Of a stretch of DNA of 22,190 bases, positions 7,134 to 14,196 are shown one piece after another; position 1 is the first letter of the stretch; each line of letters starts with the position of its first letter. Under the pieces are notes generated by a model that had not been told where the DNA came from, searched no databases, and was given only the letters and a program-made list of their open reading frames with translations. A program made the position numbers and the translations under genes. The stretch is from Candidatus Hodarchaeota archaeon (GTDB taxonomy: Archaea > Asgardarchaeota > Heimdallarchaeia > Hodarchaeales > YT1-039), in assembly GCA_016840025.1 (NCBI GenBank), contig JAEOTF010000339.1, positions 1 to 22,190 on the forward strand, in the 5' to 3' direction.

Positions 7134-8495
7134 ATGAAAGATAAGGTAGAGTGGCGGAAAGTGAAGAAATTCGAAACTGACCCCGAATTAAAGAAGATCC
7201 GTCCATTCCTAAATCTTCATCATGAAGAAATATTCAAAGGGGTCAAATCCCGCAAAGACCTAATCGATCTACCCATAAGAGCCCTCTGGGGGGTTGCAGA
7301 TAAACATCAAGCAGATTTTGAATTCGCAACGGGATGTTCCACTATTCAAGAACTAGCAGCCACGGAGATGACACTTGAGAAGATGCAGGAGCGGACAGGG
7401 ATTGACAAAGCGCGGTTGCAGGCTTGGTTGATAGCATCACGACTGATAGTTCAAGGATTTCCAGATTCAAAGTTCGATGACAAATTTCTGTTGTTAGGGT
7501 TGGATAATGCAGGAAAAACCGCAATAATAACGACTCTCACTAGAATTCAGAATGCAATAACAAAGGCTGCATCCATAGAAACGATTCTAGCACTAGAACC
7601 AACACGAGGAGTGGAAAGGAAAACATTGAACTTCTTAGATTATTCCATTAATTTGTGGGATATGGGCGGCCAGAAAAACTACCGAGAAATGTATTTGAAG
7701 GCTCCCGAACGATTTTTCCCCAACACAGCCGTTGTTTTCTTTATAATTGATATCGGGGACTCCGATAGATACGATGAAGCGTTTGACTATCTTAAAAGCA
7801 TCACTGCCATGTTCGAGTACTTAGACATTAATCCCCTTTTTGTCATTCTTCTGCACAAAGCAGATCCAGTAAAACGTAAAGAATTACGAATCGATGTAAC
7901 TCTTGCATTACTAAAGAGTTATTTGGTCACTGTCCCAACCTTCCAACGTCATCATCCACGAATTGAGTTCACCAGTATCTATGACGAACAACGCCTATTT
8001 AGCATTTTTGCGGAGACAATTAGACAATACAGCCCTCTTAAGGAAGTCGTTAATGAGATTGCCTTGGAAATGGTCAAATACTTAAAGGCAGACGCCATAT
8101 TGTTACTCACTTCCAGTGGACTAGAGTTAAGCCGTGCAGGATCAGAGGTTGCTGTACCCATATTACAAGAGATCAGCTTAGACCTCTTGGAGACCGAATA
8201 TGCGATCCTAAAGGAACGTAACATTGAAATAGAAGGTGGAGTCCTTCAACTAGACAATGATTTCTATTTTTTATCACGTCGATTTCAAGAAGTACTGGAT
8301 GAGGGGATAATCCTTAGTTGTTTACGGAAAAAAGGGCAATTTTCCAAACGAGAATTCCGTCAGCTAAACCGGATTCTTGAGCGGAGAATGGCGCCGTTCA
8401 TAAGATCTTTTCTAGATGGAGCTAAACCACCAGAGCTTGTACGGGATGAATTTACCAGATTCTCTAGAAAGCTAGATCGCGTAATTGAGGAATAA
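7134..8495 (+). CDS. Rag/Gtr-like GTPase with N-terminal helix-hairpin-helix module
   Basis: A 453-residue multidomain GTPase. Residues about 68-105 look like a helix-hairpin-helix module (TLEKMQERTGIDKARLQAWL), as in DUF4332-type domains. The G domain follows: G1 GLDNAGKT (122-129), switch I threonine in PTRG (about 157), G3 DMGGQ (176-180), and G4 HKAD (241-244) in place of NKxD. The HKxD form of G4 is characteristic of Rag/Gtr GTPases. From about residue 310 a C-terminal region (ADAILLLTSSGLELSRAG) could be a roadblock/longin-like domain, also as in Rag proteins. There are no membrane segments. In eukaryotes Rag heterodimers recruit signalling complexes to membranes. It ends three bases before the convergent longin/GTPase gene. 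The GTPase call is secure; the C-terminal domain is inferred. Confidence 0.85.
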   Translation: MKDKVEWRKVKKFETDPELKKIRPFLNLHHEEIFKGVKSRKDLIDLPIRALWGVADKHQADFEFATGCSTIQELAATEMTLEKMQERTGIDKARLQAWLIASRLIVQGFPDSKFDDKFLLLGLDNAGKTAIITTLTRIQNAITKAASIETILALEPTRGVERKTLNFLDYSINLWDMGGQKNYREMYLKAPERFFPNTAVVFFIIDIGDSDRYDEAFDYLKSITAMFEYLDINPLFVILLHKADPVKRKELRIDVTLALLKSYLVTVPTFQRHHPRIEFTSIYDEQRLFSIFAETIRQYSPLKEVVNEIALEMVKYLKADAILLLTSSGLELSRAGSEVAVPILQEISLDLLETEYAILKERNIEIEGGVLQLDNDFYFLSRRFQEVLDEGIILSCLRKKGQFSKREFRQLNRILERRMAPFIRSFLDGAKPPELVRDEFTRFSRKLDRVIEE

Positions 8496-8498
8496 TTT

Positions 8499-9452
8499 CT
8501 ATCTTTCAAGTATCCGATCTGAAATCCATTCAAAGGCCTCCTCGAGTCCCGTACCGTTTTTCCCACTCACAAAGAACAAAGCAGTTGCACGATCTTTAAT
8601 TTCATTTAATTTAAGTGCTTTTGTTAATTCTATAAGGTTAGTATTCTCTAATAAGTCTACCTTATTAGCAAAGATGACTAATGGGAGCCCTTGTGATGTT
8701 TCATTTTCTAAAACTGACCAGAGAGCAGAATGTGCACAATTTATTCCGCTTTTATTACTTGGATCTATACAAAATACAAGAGTGCTTGCATAGTCCAGAG
8801 ATCTTTGCCAAGATAATTTGGAAAATTCATCTTCACGTGGCGAGTCGAAACATACAATTTCTAGATTTTCTTGAACGAGACGTAGAATATTCCTACGTGT
8901 TGCTTCCCTTGCGGAAAGGAGAAGCCCCTTACGTATTTGATTCGCAATAGTCTTTTTTCCACTGTCTTTAAGACCGAAGAAGATGACTGAAAATGCTTTA
9001 CGTGTCGCAGGGAGAACCCGGGTTGGAAAAGATTCCATGAACTGCTTTAATATTTGAGTAACTTCGAAGTTAACCCTCGTTTGTTTGTTGATGAGCTCTT
9101 CACTAGAAATTTCTTCATGAAACGCGAGATAAAAATCATCTATATTTGTGAGGGTTTGGGCAAGTATTTCCATTGATTCATGATAGGCCCATGAAGGATC
9201 CCCTCGAGCTTCTGGGGGAAGAACTAATGATAACAGAAGAAGTTCACTGCTTCCGCGGCCTAATTTGGATTTAATTTTAAAATAACAATGTGCTATCGAA
9301 TAGGACCCATAATATTGAGCAAAGAAGTTTCGATTGATGAAATCTAGCGTTCGTAGTATCTCTTGTGCTATGTCTTCGTCAAGGTCTGAAGGAAGGACGC
9401 AAAAGACTCTGGGCCCCCGATATTGATCAAAATATGATAAAACAACCTGCAT
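8499..9452 (-). CDS. Longin-like domain fused to a degenerate Arf-like GTPase
   Basis: About 317 residues from ATG 9452, which has GAGG six bases upstream; a GTG at 9464 overlapping the preceding stop is the alternative. Residues 1-140 resemble longin/roadblock-type domains (VVLSYFDQYRGPRVF, then helices and strands). A G domain follows with G4 NKVD and G5 SGKNG intact, but G1 reads GLKDSGKKT: the Ser/Thr after the P-loop Lys is Lys, and the usual Asp of GLD is Lys. G3 reads DSPRE instead of DxxGQE. Mg/GTP hydrolysis should therefore be impaired, so this may be a pseudo-GTPase or nucleotide-sensing subunit. It is the last gene of a minus-strand cluster and is directly convergent with the Rag-like GTPase, a tempting but unproven partner. 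Confidence 0.8.
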   Translation of the reverse strand: MQVVLSYFDQYRGPRVFCVLPSDLDEDIAQEILRTLDFINRNFFAQYYGSYSIAHCYFKIKSKLGRGSSELLLLSLVLPPEARGDPSWAYHESMEILAQTLTNIDDFYLAFHEEISSEELINKQTRVNFEVTQILKQFMESFPTRVLPATRKAFSVIFFGLKDSGKKTIANQIRKGLLLSAREATRRNILRLVQENLEIVCFDSPREDEFSKLSWQRSLDYASTLVFCIDPSNKSGINCAHSALWSVLENETSQGLPLVIFANKVDLLENTNLIELTKALKLNEIKDRATALFFVSGKNGTGLEEAFEWISDRILER

Positions 9453-9460
9453 ATTTATCC

Positions 9461-10474
9461 TCACTTTTTGAATGATGATGGTTCACATAATGGTATTTTT
9501 ATCCCTTTTTCAGAGAAATTTTTGTAGAAATAACAAAACAATGTTGCTGCGACTAAATCAGCAAGTGTACCTGGATTAATGCCCTTTTTTCTTAATTCTG
9601 CATCAAATTGCAGTATTTTTGGGTTATTGAGAAGCTCTATAGTCAATTCCGATGGAAAATATTCATTAGCTTTGTTTCTAATTTCTTCAGCCATTAATCG
9701 ACCAAATTTTCGGGTAATCAATGAGTCTATTTTCTGTTTTAATAAGTATAGGAAAAGAAGAGAGATAGCATTCTCAAAACAGGCGTGTTCTAGGAATTTC
9801 TCTAATTTTGGAACAGTCTCAAAAAGTACTATCTGGAATCCTGTTGTATATTCTTTACAAATCAGATCAATGTGAGTACAGGAAGAAAACAGACCATATA
9901 AGTTTGTTCCAGCCTCTCTGATCTCTCTTTCAACACTTGGTTGATTAACATCAAATTTTGAAGCCTTTCCTAATCCACCGGGATTGGCTAGTTGAATTGC
10001 TTTAATGGTATTGATCGCATCATCACTTGAACTTGATTTAATGATCTTAGAAAGGAGATCGCTCATTTTTTGCGGGTCATAATGAAGAGTGGGATGTTGG
10101 GTTTCGAGTATTGCTGCTGCTGCGACTAAGGGAACAGTGAGCAGGACTATTCCTAAATTTGTATTGGTCGTTATTCCCCAATTATGGGTATGTTCTATTC
10201 CTTGTCGAATTAGTAGCCCAATTCCTAAGTTGCTTAGACTTCCTTCTCCTTCTACATACCTTTTCCCTCTCATAGCTGCTTCGAGATATGTTGGAAAGAG
10301 AGCACAACTGGAAACAAGGAAGTGACTTACTGTAGCATCCCGACCAGGCTGAAGTCGAGTGACATTCCCAGGTTTAGGGTGTGTAGTGACTTCCATGGTT
10401 GAAGCTAGGACTGCAGATTGAGCTAGGCCGAAAAAATATAGATTTTCCATTTTATAACTGTTTTTATTCGTCAT
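9461..10474 (-). CDS. CitG-like triphosphoribosyl-dephospho-CoA synthase family protein
   Basis: A 337-residue soluble helical protein matching the CitG/MdcB family (PF01874). The N-terminal EVTTHPKPGNVTRLQPGRD corresponds to the conserved E-x-x-x-xPKPGLVD region, and TNTNLGIVLL to the NTHKG-like phosphate-binding segment. In bacteria the family makes the triphosphoribosyl-dephospho-CoA prosthetic-group precursor of citrate or malonate lyases. No citrate lyase or decarboxylase gene is nearby, so the archaeal substrate may differ. ATG 10474 is used; a second in-frame ATG at 10450 is possible and neither has a strong Shine-Dalgarno. Its stop overlaps or abuts the longin/GTPase start, so translation of the two is probably linked. 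Confidence 0.82.
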   Translation of the reverse strand: MTNKNSYKMENLYFFGLAQSAVLASTMEVTTHPKPGNVTRLQPGRDATVSHFLVSSCALFPTYLEAAMRGKRYVEGEGSLSNLGIGLLIRQGIEHTHNWGITTNTNLGIVLLTVPLVAAAAILETQHPTLHYDPQKMSDLLSKIIKSSSSDDAINTIKAIQLANPGGLGKASKFDVNQPSVEREIREAGTNLYGLFSSCTHIDLICKEYTTGFQIVLFETVPKLEKFLEHACFENAISLLFLYLLKQKIDSLITRKFGRLMAEEIRNKANEYFPSELTIELLNNPKILQFDAELRKKGINPGTLADLVAATLFCYFYKNFSEKGIKIPLCEPSSFKK

Positions 10475-10537
10475 GGGACTTCGTATTTTACTTTTAGCGT
10501 GTCAGAACGACTATTAGAAACTATTGAACGTAGTGCA

Positions 10538-10924
10538 TTAAACTTCATCTTTTATTAGGCGTATTGTAACGGCAACCCCAAGTTTTAGATTTTTAAAGAA
10601 AGCCAAATCTTCTGTCGTACCTAGCAGGTTTACAACGCCGTATGGAGTAGCATTGTCTTTAAATATAGATAAAACAGCCCCTTGAGGTGAATACACTACT
10701 GATCCAGCGTCTACTTCTTTTATAGGCTTTTCCTTACCAACTCGCCCAATTCGTATTGGAAATTGAACTTCTGCCCCACGGACTACAGCTCGTAATACGA
10801 TGTCCTTACTCGTCAGCATTCTTTTCAAGGTAGCAACTGTACTAGGAGCTAGATGTCTCTTTAGGATGACTCTAGCTGTTTGATCATTATGGATAAATTC
10901 TACCAACACAGTATCGACAGCCAT
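10538..10924 (-). CDS. Cyclophilin-like fold protein (DUF369 type)
   Basis: A 128-residue single-domain beta-rich protein. The pattern VRGAEVQFPIRI, then VDAGSVVYSPQGAVLSIFKDNATP and a final GVAVTIRL strand, matches the cyclophilin-like family PF04126 (DUF369; TM1367-type), whose members share the cyclophilin barrel but generally lack proven prolyl-isomerase activity. Biochemical role unknown. ATG 10924 has a GAGG Shine-Dalgarno (ATGAGGTTTC) at good spacing, and the gene starts nine bases after the coiled-coil gene, so the two are almost certainly co-transcribed. The 63-base gap to the CitG-like gene is compatible with the same transcript. Confidence 0.78.
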   Translation of the reverse strand: MAVDTVLVEFIHNDQTARVILKRHLAPSTVATLKRMLTSKDIVLRAVVRGAEVQFPIRIGRVGKEKPIKEVDAGSVVYSPQGAVLSIFKDNATPYGVVNLLGTTEDLAFFKNLKLGVAVTIRLIKDEV

Positions 10925-10933
10925 TCTGAAACC

Positions 10934-11203
10934 TCATTTACTAAAAAGGGGCTTTTCTCCAGCGAAAAAGCGAAGTTGGGTTAAACGAGCCATAAGTTCA
11001 ATGTATGAACGCTCTAATTCCCGTTTCTTTTCTTTTAATTCTTTTAAATCTTCGGTTGTGCTTCTCTTTTCATCGATTTTTTTAGATAATTTGAGAAGCT
11101 GATTTTCTAGTTCATCCTTTTCTTTTTTTAAGTGATTTAATGTTTTCTCTGCATTTTCCAAAACAAAAAACCAGCCTTTAGTGTTTAAAACAAGCCTTAT
11201 CAT
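10934..11203 (-). CDS. Small coiled-coil protein
   Basis: An 89-residue protein: a short hydrophobic N-terminal strand (MIRLVLNTKGWFFVL) followed by a highly charged coiled coil over residues about 16-75, with heptads rich in Lys, Glu and Leu. I do not recognise the family; prefoldin-like or a structural adaptor are possibilities. It is the first gene of the minus-strand cluster leading to the cyclophilin-like, CitG-like and longin/GTPase genes. AT-rich DNA upstream (AATTACTTAATTAG, about 11225-11240) may hold its TATA element. Low-complexity coils can arise by chance, but the tight nine-base junction with the next gene supports it as real. Confidence 0.65.
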   Translation of the reverse strand: MIRLVLNTKGWFFVLENAEKTLNHLKKEKDELENQLLKLSKKIDEKRSTTEDLKELKEKKRELERSYIELMARLTQLRFFAGEKPLFSK

Positions 11204-11360
11204 CTATGTTGGTTAAATGGAATTGAACTAATTAAGTAATTATTTTCCTACTGAGTATAACATAGGTGCTTTAATAAGGATATTCCTTTTCTCCCTTTTC
11301 CATCCTGCTCAGGCAAGATAGTGAATAAATAGGTGATTTAAGGAAATAAGGTGATTCCAG

Positions 11361-11657
11361 ATGACCTGGGATTTAGATAAAAGGGTAAGAAAGAAACGAA
11401 GATGGGGTAAAGTATTCGAGTATACTAGTTACCAACGAAAAGTTCCATATGGTGATGAACTCAAGGACCTCCGTTCAAAAATCGAGCAGGAAGTGAAGAA
11501 GACGCGAGTTATTACCCCACAAGAATTAGCAGCGAAGCATGATGTTCGAGTTAGTTATATTAAGACGATTCTAAACGAATTAGCCGAAAAAGGGGAAATA
11601 AAAGAGTTCATTGGTGATGCAAAACTCAGGACATATGTACCTGTGGGAAATGAATAG
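11361..11657 (+). CDS. rps25e: Ribosomal protein eS25 (S25e)
   Basis: A 98-residue basic protein with a winged-helix C-terminal half. It follows the eS25 pattern closely: a basic start KKRRWGKV (compare KKKKWSKGKV in eukaryotes), then VITPQELAAKHDVRVSY, then LNELAEKGEIKEF and a terminal TYVP strand matching LLSKGLIKLV...VIYT. eS25 is a small-subunit protein near the head, found in eukaryotes and many archaea but not bacteria. ATG 11361 has GGTGAT five bases upstream, and CTTTAATAAGG (about 11270) may be its TATA box. It stands alone on the plus strand; other winged-helix proteins are the alternative but fit the basic N-terminus less well. Confidence 0.75.
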   Translation: MTWDLDKRVRKKRRWGKVFEYTSYQRKVPYGDELKDLRSKIEQEVKKTRVITPQELAAKHDVRVSYIKTILNELAEKGEIKEFIGDAKLRTYVPVGNE

Positions 11658-11666
11658 CTAGAATTA

Positions 11667-11701
11667 TTTTTTTCATGCTATTCTCATTTACAGATTTTTT
11701 T
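11667..11701 (+). terminator. T-rich transcription terminator after eS25
   Basis: Two runs of seven T on the plus strand (11667-11673 and 11695-11701) directly follow the eS25 stop. Archaeal RNA polymerase terminates on such oligo-T tracts without needing a hairpin. No experimental support. Confidence 0.4.
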
Positions 11702-11837
11702 AGATCATTTGAATTAAATAGGCTATAATCAGTTCCTCATTATGAGGATACATTATCTGAAAAATGGCCTTGTTTTTGGCCAAAACCTATATCTTGAACA
11801 CACTCTGAATTATCTCAAAATCAGATTAATTCTTTTA
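11702..11837. other. Non-coding interval with two small hairpins
   Basis: No gene is visible. Two short inverted repeats occur: CCTCATTATGAGG (about 11733-11746), and GGCC/GGCC flanking a T-rich loop (about 11766-11782). They lie downstream of both eS25 and the minus-strand gene remnant, so they may be termination or processing signals. Confidence 0.35.
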
Positions 11838-12020
11838 TTAAGAGTGTTCTAGCTCTAAAGACTTCTTACGTTCCAGTTCTGTCTTTTTGAAGTTGGGGTC
11901 AACTATAAACTGGAAAGCGTCTGGAATAAAATCGATGGACACGGGGGTATATGTTGGATAGACAGTCTCCGCAAAGTATTGTGAACCATAGCTAAACCTA
12001 ACTAAATGTCCAGGGTTTCT
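11838..12020 (-). pseudogene. Orphan 3' fragment of an unidentified gene beside the TnpB element
   Basis: The minus strand has an open frame of about 60 codons ending in TAA at 11838. Its translation looks like a real protein tail with balanced codon use (segments FSYGSQYFAETVYPTYTP, VSIDFIPDAFQFIVDP, FKKTELERKKSLELEHS), but it has no start codon or N-terminus. It begins exactly where tnpB ends: the frame opens at 12020, 16 bases inside the tnpB 3' end. The likely reading is a host gene whose 5' part was separated when the TnpB element inserted or the locus rearranged. The missing 5' part was not recognised on the far side of the element. Family unknown. Confidence 0.5.
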
Positions 12021-13648
12021 TCAAGCAATCTTGCTCCAGAGACCCTCTTTGCAGGATTACGGATTCGATCTCTACGAACCACAGGGGGAGAGATGTCATT
12101 CCCGTTATTGGATGGACTGATCGCATCCACAGCCGTCACACTCGTTGTTGGGCTTGCGCTAGCGCGGAGTGGGTTTATCAACCAATGGTCGAGGGCTGTT
12201 AATTGCTTCAGTGATGTAATAAGCTTGAAGGCAAGATTCATTGCGCCATTGATATCTGCCTGAATGTTTGCCCCACAGTCCTGACAGATCACAAGGGCTT
12301 GAAAAGGACGGGTGATGTCCAGTGATCCACACTTAGAACACGTCTGGCTTGTCCAGTTTTCCCGTACCGTGTGGCAGCGGTTCAAAGGTAAGCCACTCAA
12401 TTCTAGTTTATATTGAAGAAAGGTCGTGATCCGGTGAAACGCCCACTGATGTAACTCCCGCCTGTGTTTTCGGGATTTGCCATCACCTTTCCGTCTACTC
12501 TTGCGAATGCCTTTTAGTTTCCCTATCACCACATAGACTCGATAGTTATGCTGTAGAAGTTCCACCCAATCACAAAGCTGCGAAGTTAGTTCATGATCGT
12601 ACTGGATGGCTAACTTTTTGCGCTTTTGACTTAAGTTTTTGAGTTTGCGGGTGAGATTCTTCGTCTTCTTCTTGGTTTGGTAGTAATAGGCTTTTTGGCG
12701 TTGCAGGGACGCAATTTGGTTGTCTAATTGATTAATTTTCTTACTTTTTTCCTTTTGTTCAAAAAATCTAATATTCTCTGCCCTCAACCCTGATTTATTA
12801 TCCGCAGTCAATAGCACGGCTACAGCAGCTTTCTTAATTCCCAAATCAATACTTAGAAGAGCAGGGGGTTTCTTTTTATTTTCTTGTTTAATTGTGGGTA
12901 CAGCCACCGTCACATGCGCGTACCACCGTTGATTTGGATGTTTCACTAATTGAATTGTTTTCGCTTTTCCTTCCTTTAGGATAGACAAATGATACACCGC
13001 TGGATTGAGCGGGAGCCATAAATGAACCCCTTGTTCGGGATAATATAACTCCAGCCAATATTGAGTTAGCAGTGTATTCCGTTTATGAAGAAAGGCAGTC
13101 GTCCTAATGTTGGTATGCCGAGGAAGTTTCTGCTGGTGCTTGCTGTCAGCCTGACAGGGTTGAGCTGGGGTTTTTTCTGTTTCCCACCACTGTAAAACCT
13201 GAGCTAGGTCGGCTTCTTGGTTTAGGTATTTCTCTTTCTGCATAATCTGCCAATAAATTCGGTTATGTTCGAGAAGTTGTTCACAATAACTATGCCACAT
13301 CGCTACCGCCGTATCACGGCATTCTTTGAGTTCCCGCACCGTCATGTGCGCTTGGTATTGGTGTTTGAGATCATATTTGACTTTCTGTCTCCCTGCTGTT
13401 ATTTGAAGCGAGCCGTCTTTTTTCGTCCGTTTCTGCGATCTGCTCGTTAATGTGAGTTCATCTAAGTGCTTCTTGTTTATTCGTTTGCCTTCTTTTCCTT
13501 CCTGCCATAACTGATCTTGTTCTTGGACGATGATCTGCAAATAATGTTTAATAACGGTGCTATCCCGCCCTGTGAGTTTCTCTAGTTGCTGGCGCTTCTT
13601 GGACGTGAGTTTATCACCCATAATTGGCACTTTGACTGTGAGAAACAT
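12002..13648 (-). CDS. tnpB: TnpB RNA-guided endonuclease with altered RuvC-II site
   Basis: A 548-residue TnpB. RuvC-I Asp is in SIDLGIKK, the four-Cys zinc ribbon in TCSKCG...ICQDCG, and RuvC-III Asp in QADINGAMN. At the RuvC-II position, where the usual form is E-D-L-x-G, this protein reads VVIGKLKGIRK, so the catalytic Glu is replaced by Gly. A Glu about 40 residues later (YKLELSG) could replace it, as described for TnpB and Fanzor groups with rearranged active sites; otherwise the enzyme is dead. The last 65 residues after the zinc ribbon are Pro/Ser-rich and non-globular, as expected where the guide RNA scaffold overlaps the gene. ATG 13648 is preceded by AAAGGTG. TnpB proteins cut DNA next to the element's guide and help it persist. 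Confidence 0.9.
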   Translation of the reverse strand: MFLTVKVPIMGDKLTSKKRQQLEKLTGRDSTVIKHYLQIIVQEQDQLWQEGKEGKRINKKHLDELTLTSRSQKRTKKDGSLQITAGRQKVKYDLKHQYQAHMTVRELKECRDTAVAMWHSYCEQLLEHNRIYWQIMQKEKYLNQEADLAQVLQWWETEKTPAQPCQADSKHQQKLPRHTNIRTTAFLHKRNTLLTQYWLELYYPEQGVHLWLPLNPAVYHLSILKEGKAKTIQLVKHPNQRWYAHVTVAVPTIKQENKKKPPALLSIDLGIKKAAVAVLLTADNKSGLRAENIRFFEQKEKSKKINQLDNQIASLQRQKAYYYQTKKKTKNLTRKLKNLSQKRKKLAIQYDHELTSQLCDWVELLQHNYRVYVVIGKLKGIRKSRRKGDGKSRKHRRELHQWAFHRITTFLQYKLELSGLPLNRCHTVRENWTSQTCSKCGSLDITRPFQALVICQDCGANIQADINGAMNLAFKLITSLKQLTALDHWLINPLRASASPTTSVTAVDAISPSNNGNDISPPVVRRDRIRNPAKRVSGARLLEETLDI

Positions 13649-13693
13649 ACTCTCGCACCTTTACGAAAGGAGGACGCTTCTTATTATAAGAAG
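12002..13693 (-). mobile_element. Lone-tnpB IS200/IS605-type element (IS1341-like)
   Basis: The element consists of a tnpB gene without a tnpA. On its upstream side are two adjacent hairpins: CCTTTACGAAAGG (13658-13670) and CTTCTTATTATAAGAAG (13677-13693), consistent with the subterminal stem-loops of IS200/IS605 left ends. The other end probably lies at or just inside the tnpB stop, where another gene's frame resumes. A small inverted repeat AGCAATCTTGCT occurs at about 12024-12035 in the region where the guide RNA scaffold of such elements is normally encoded. Exact ends are not resolved; without tnpA the element would need a transposase in trans. Confidence 0.65.
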
Positions 13694-14196
13694 TAGAATC
13701 ACTTCTTTTCCGTAGTATTGTATTTCCTTGGCTTTTTAAACCCCCAAAGTAATTACAAAAGAAGACTTATTACGTTGCTCCACAAAAGACCGTGTTTCAC
13801 CATGTTTTCAATCAACTAATGACTACGTTATGAGGTACTTTGCAACACAAAACTCATCAAAATATTGTATGTTGATGAAATGAAGGCGTTTGAAAAGCAT
13901 TGGTAAGAAGTCATAATTCCCTTTATGTCATCGGAAGCATTGTACGCCTGCAATGACCAAAATATTAGGACAAAATTTCTACGTTTGCCACATAGGGGGA
14001 GTTCCCTCGAACAAAGTCAGGGCTGACATAGTGCAAAGGCGTTTTCTTCCCTCTTTGCTCTCCTTTTCACGAATAGTCTCGGTAAAACTTCTCCGTTTGC
14101 CGTCTAGGCGCGTTAGGAACGGAATAAGCTGTGGGTATTATAAGATGATATGGTGAACTCCACTCTACCGCCTCACTTTCATGAGTCTCTACATCT
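13694..14196. other. Non-coding 500-base interval with a diverged 25-base repeat
   Basis: No convincing gene on either strand; the longest frames are short and of odd composition. A diverged direct repeat of 25 bases (about five mismatches, core CGTTTGCC, ending TAGG) occurs at 13972-13996 and 14084-14108, 112 bases apart. This may be decayed sequence left by mobile DNA or regulatory DNA. Confidence 0.4.

Noticed and set aside
13953..14156. 67-codon plus-strand frame in the gap after the TnpB element
   Set aside because: Arg/Ser-rich translation without domain character; it spans both copies of the diverged repeat.
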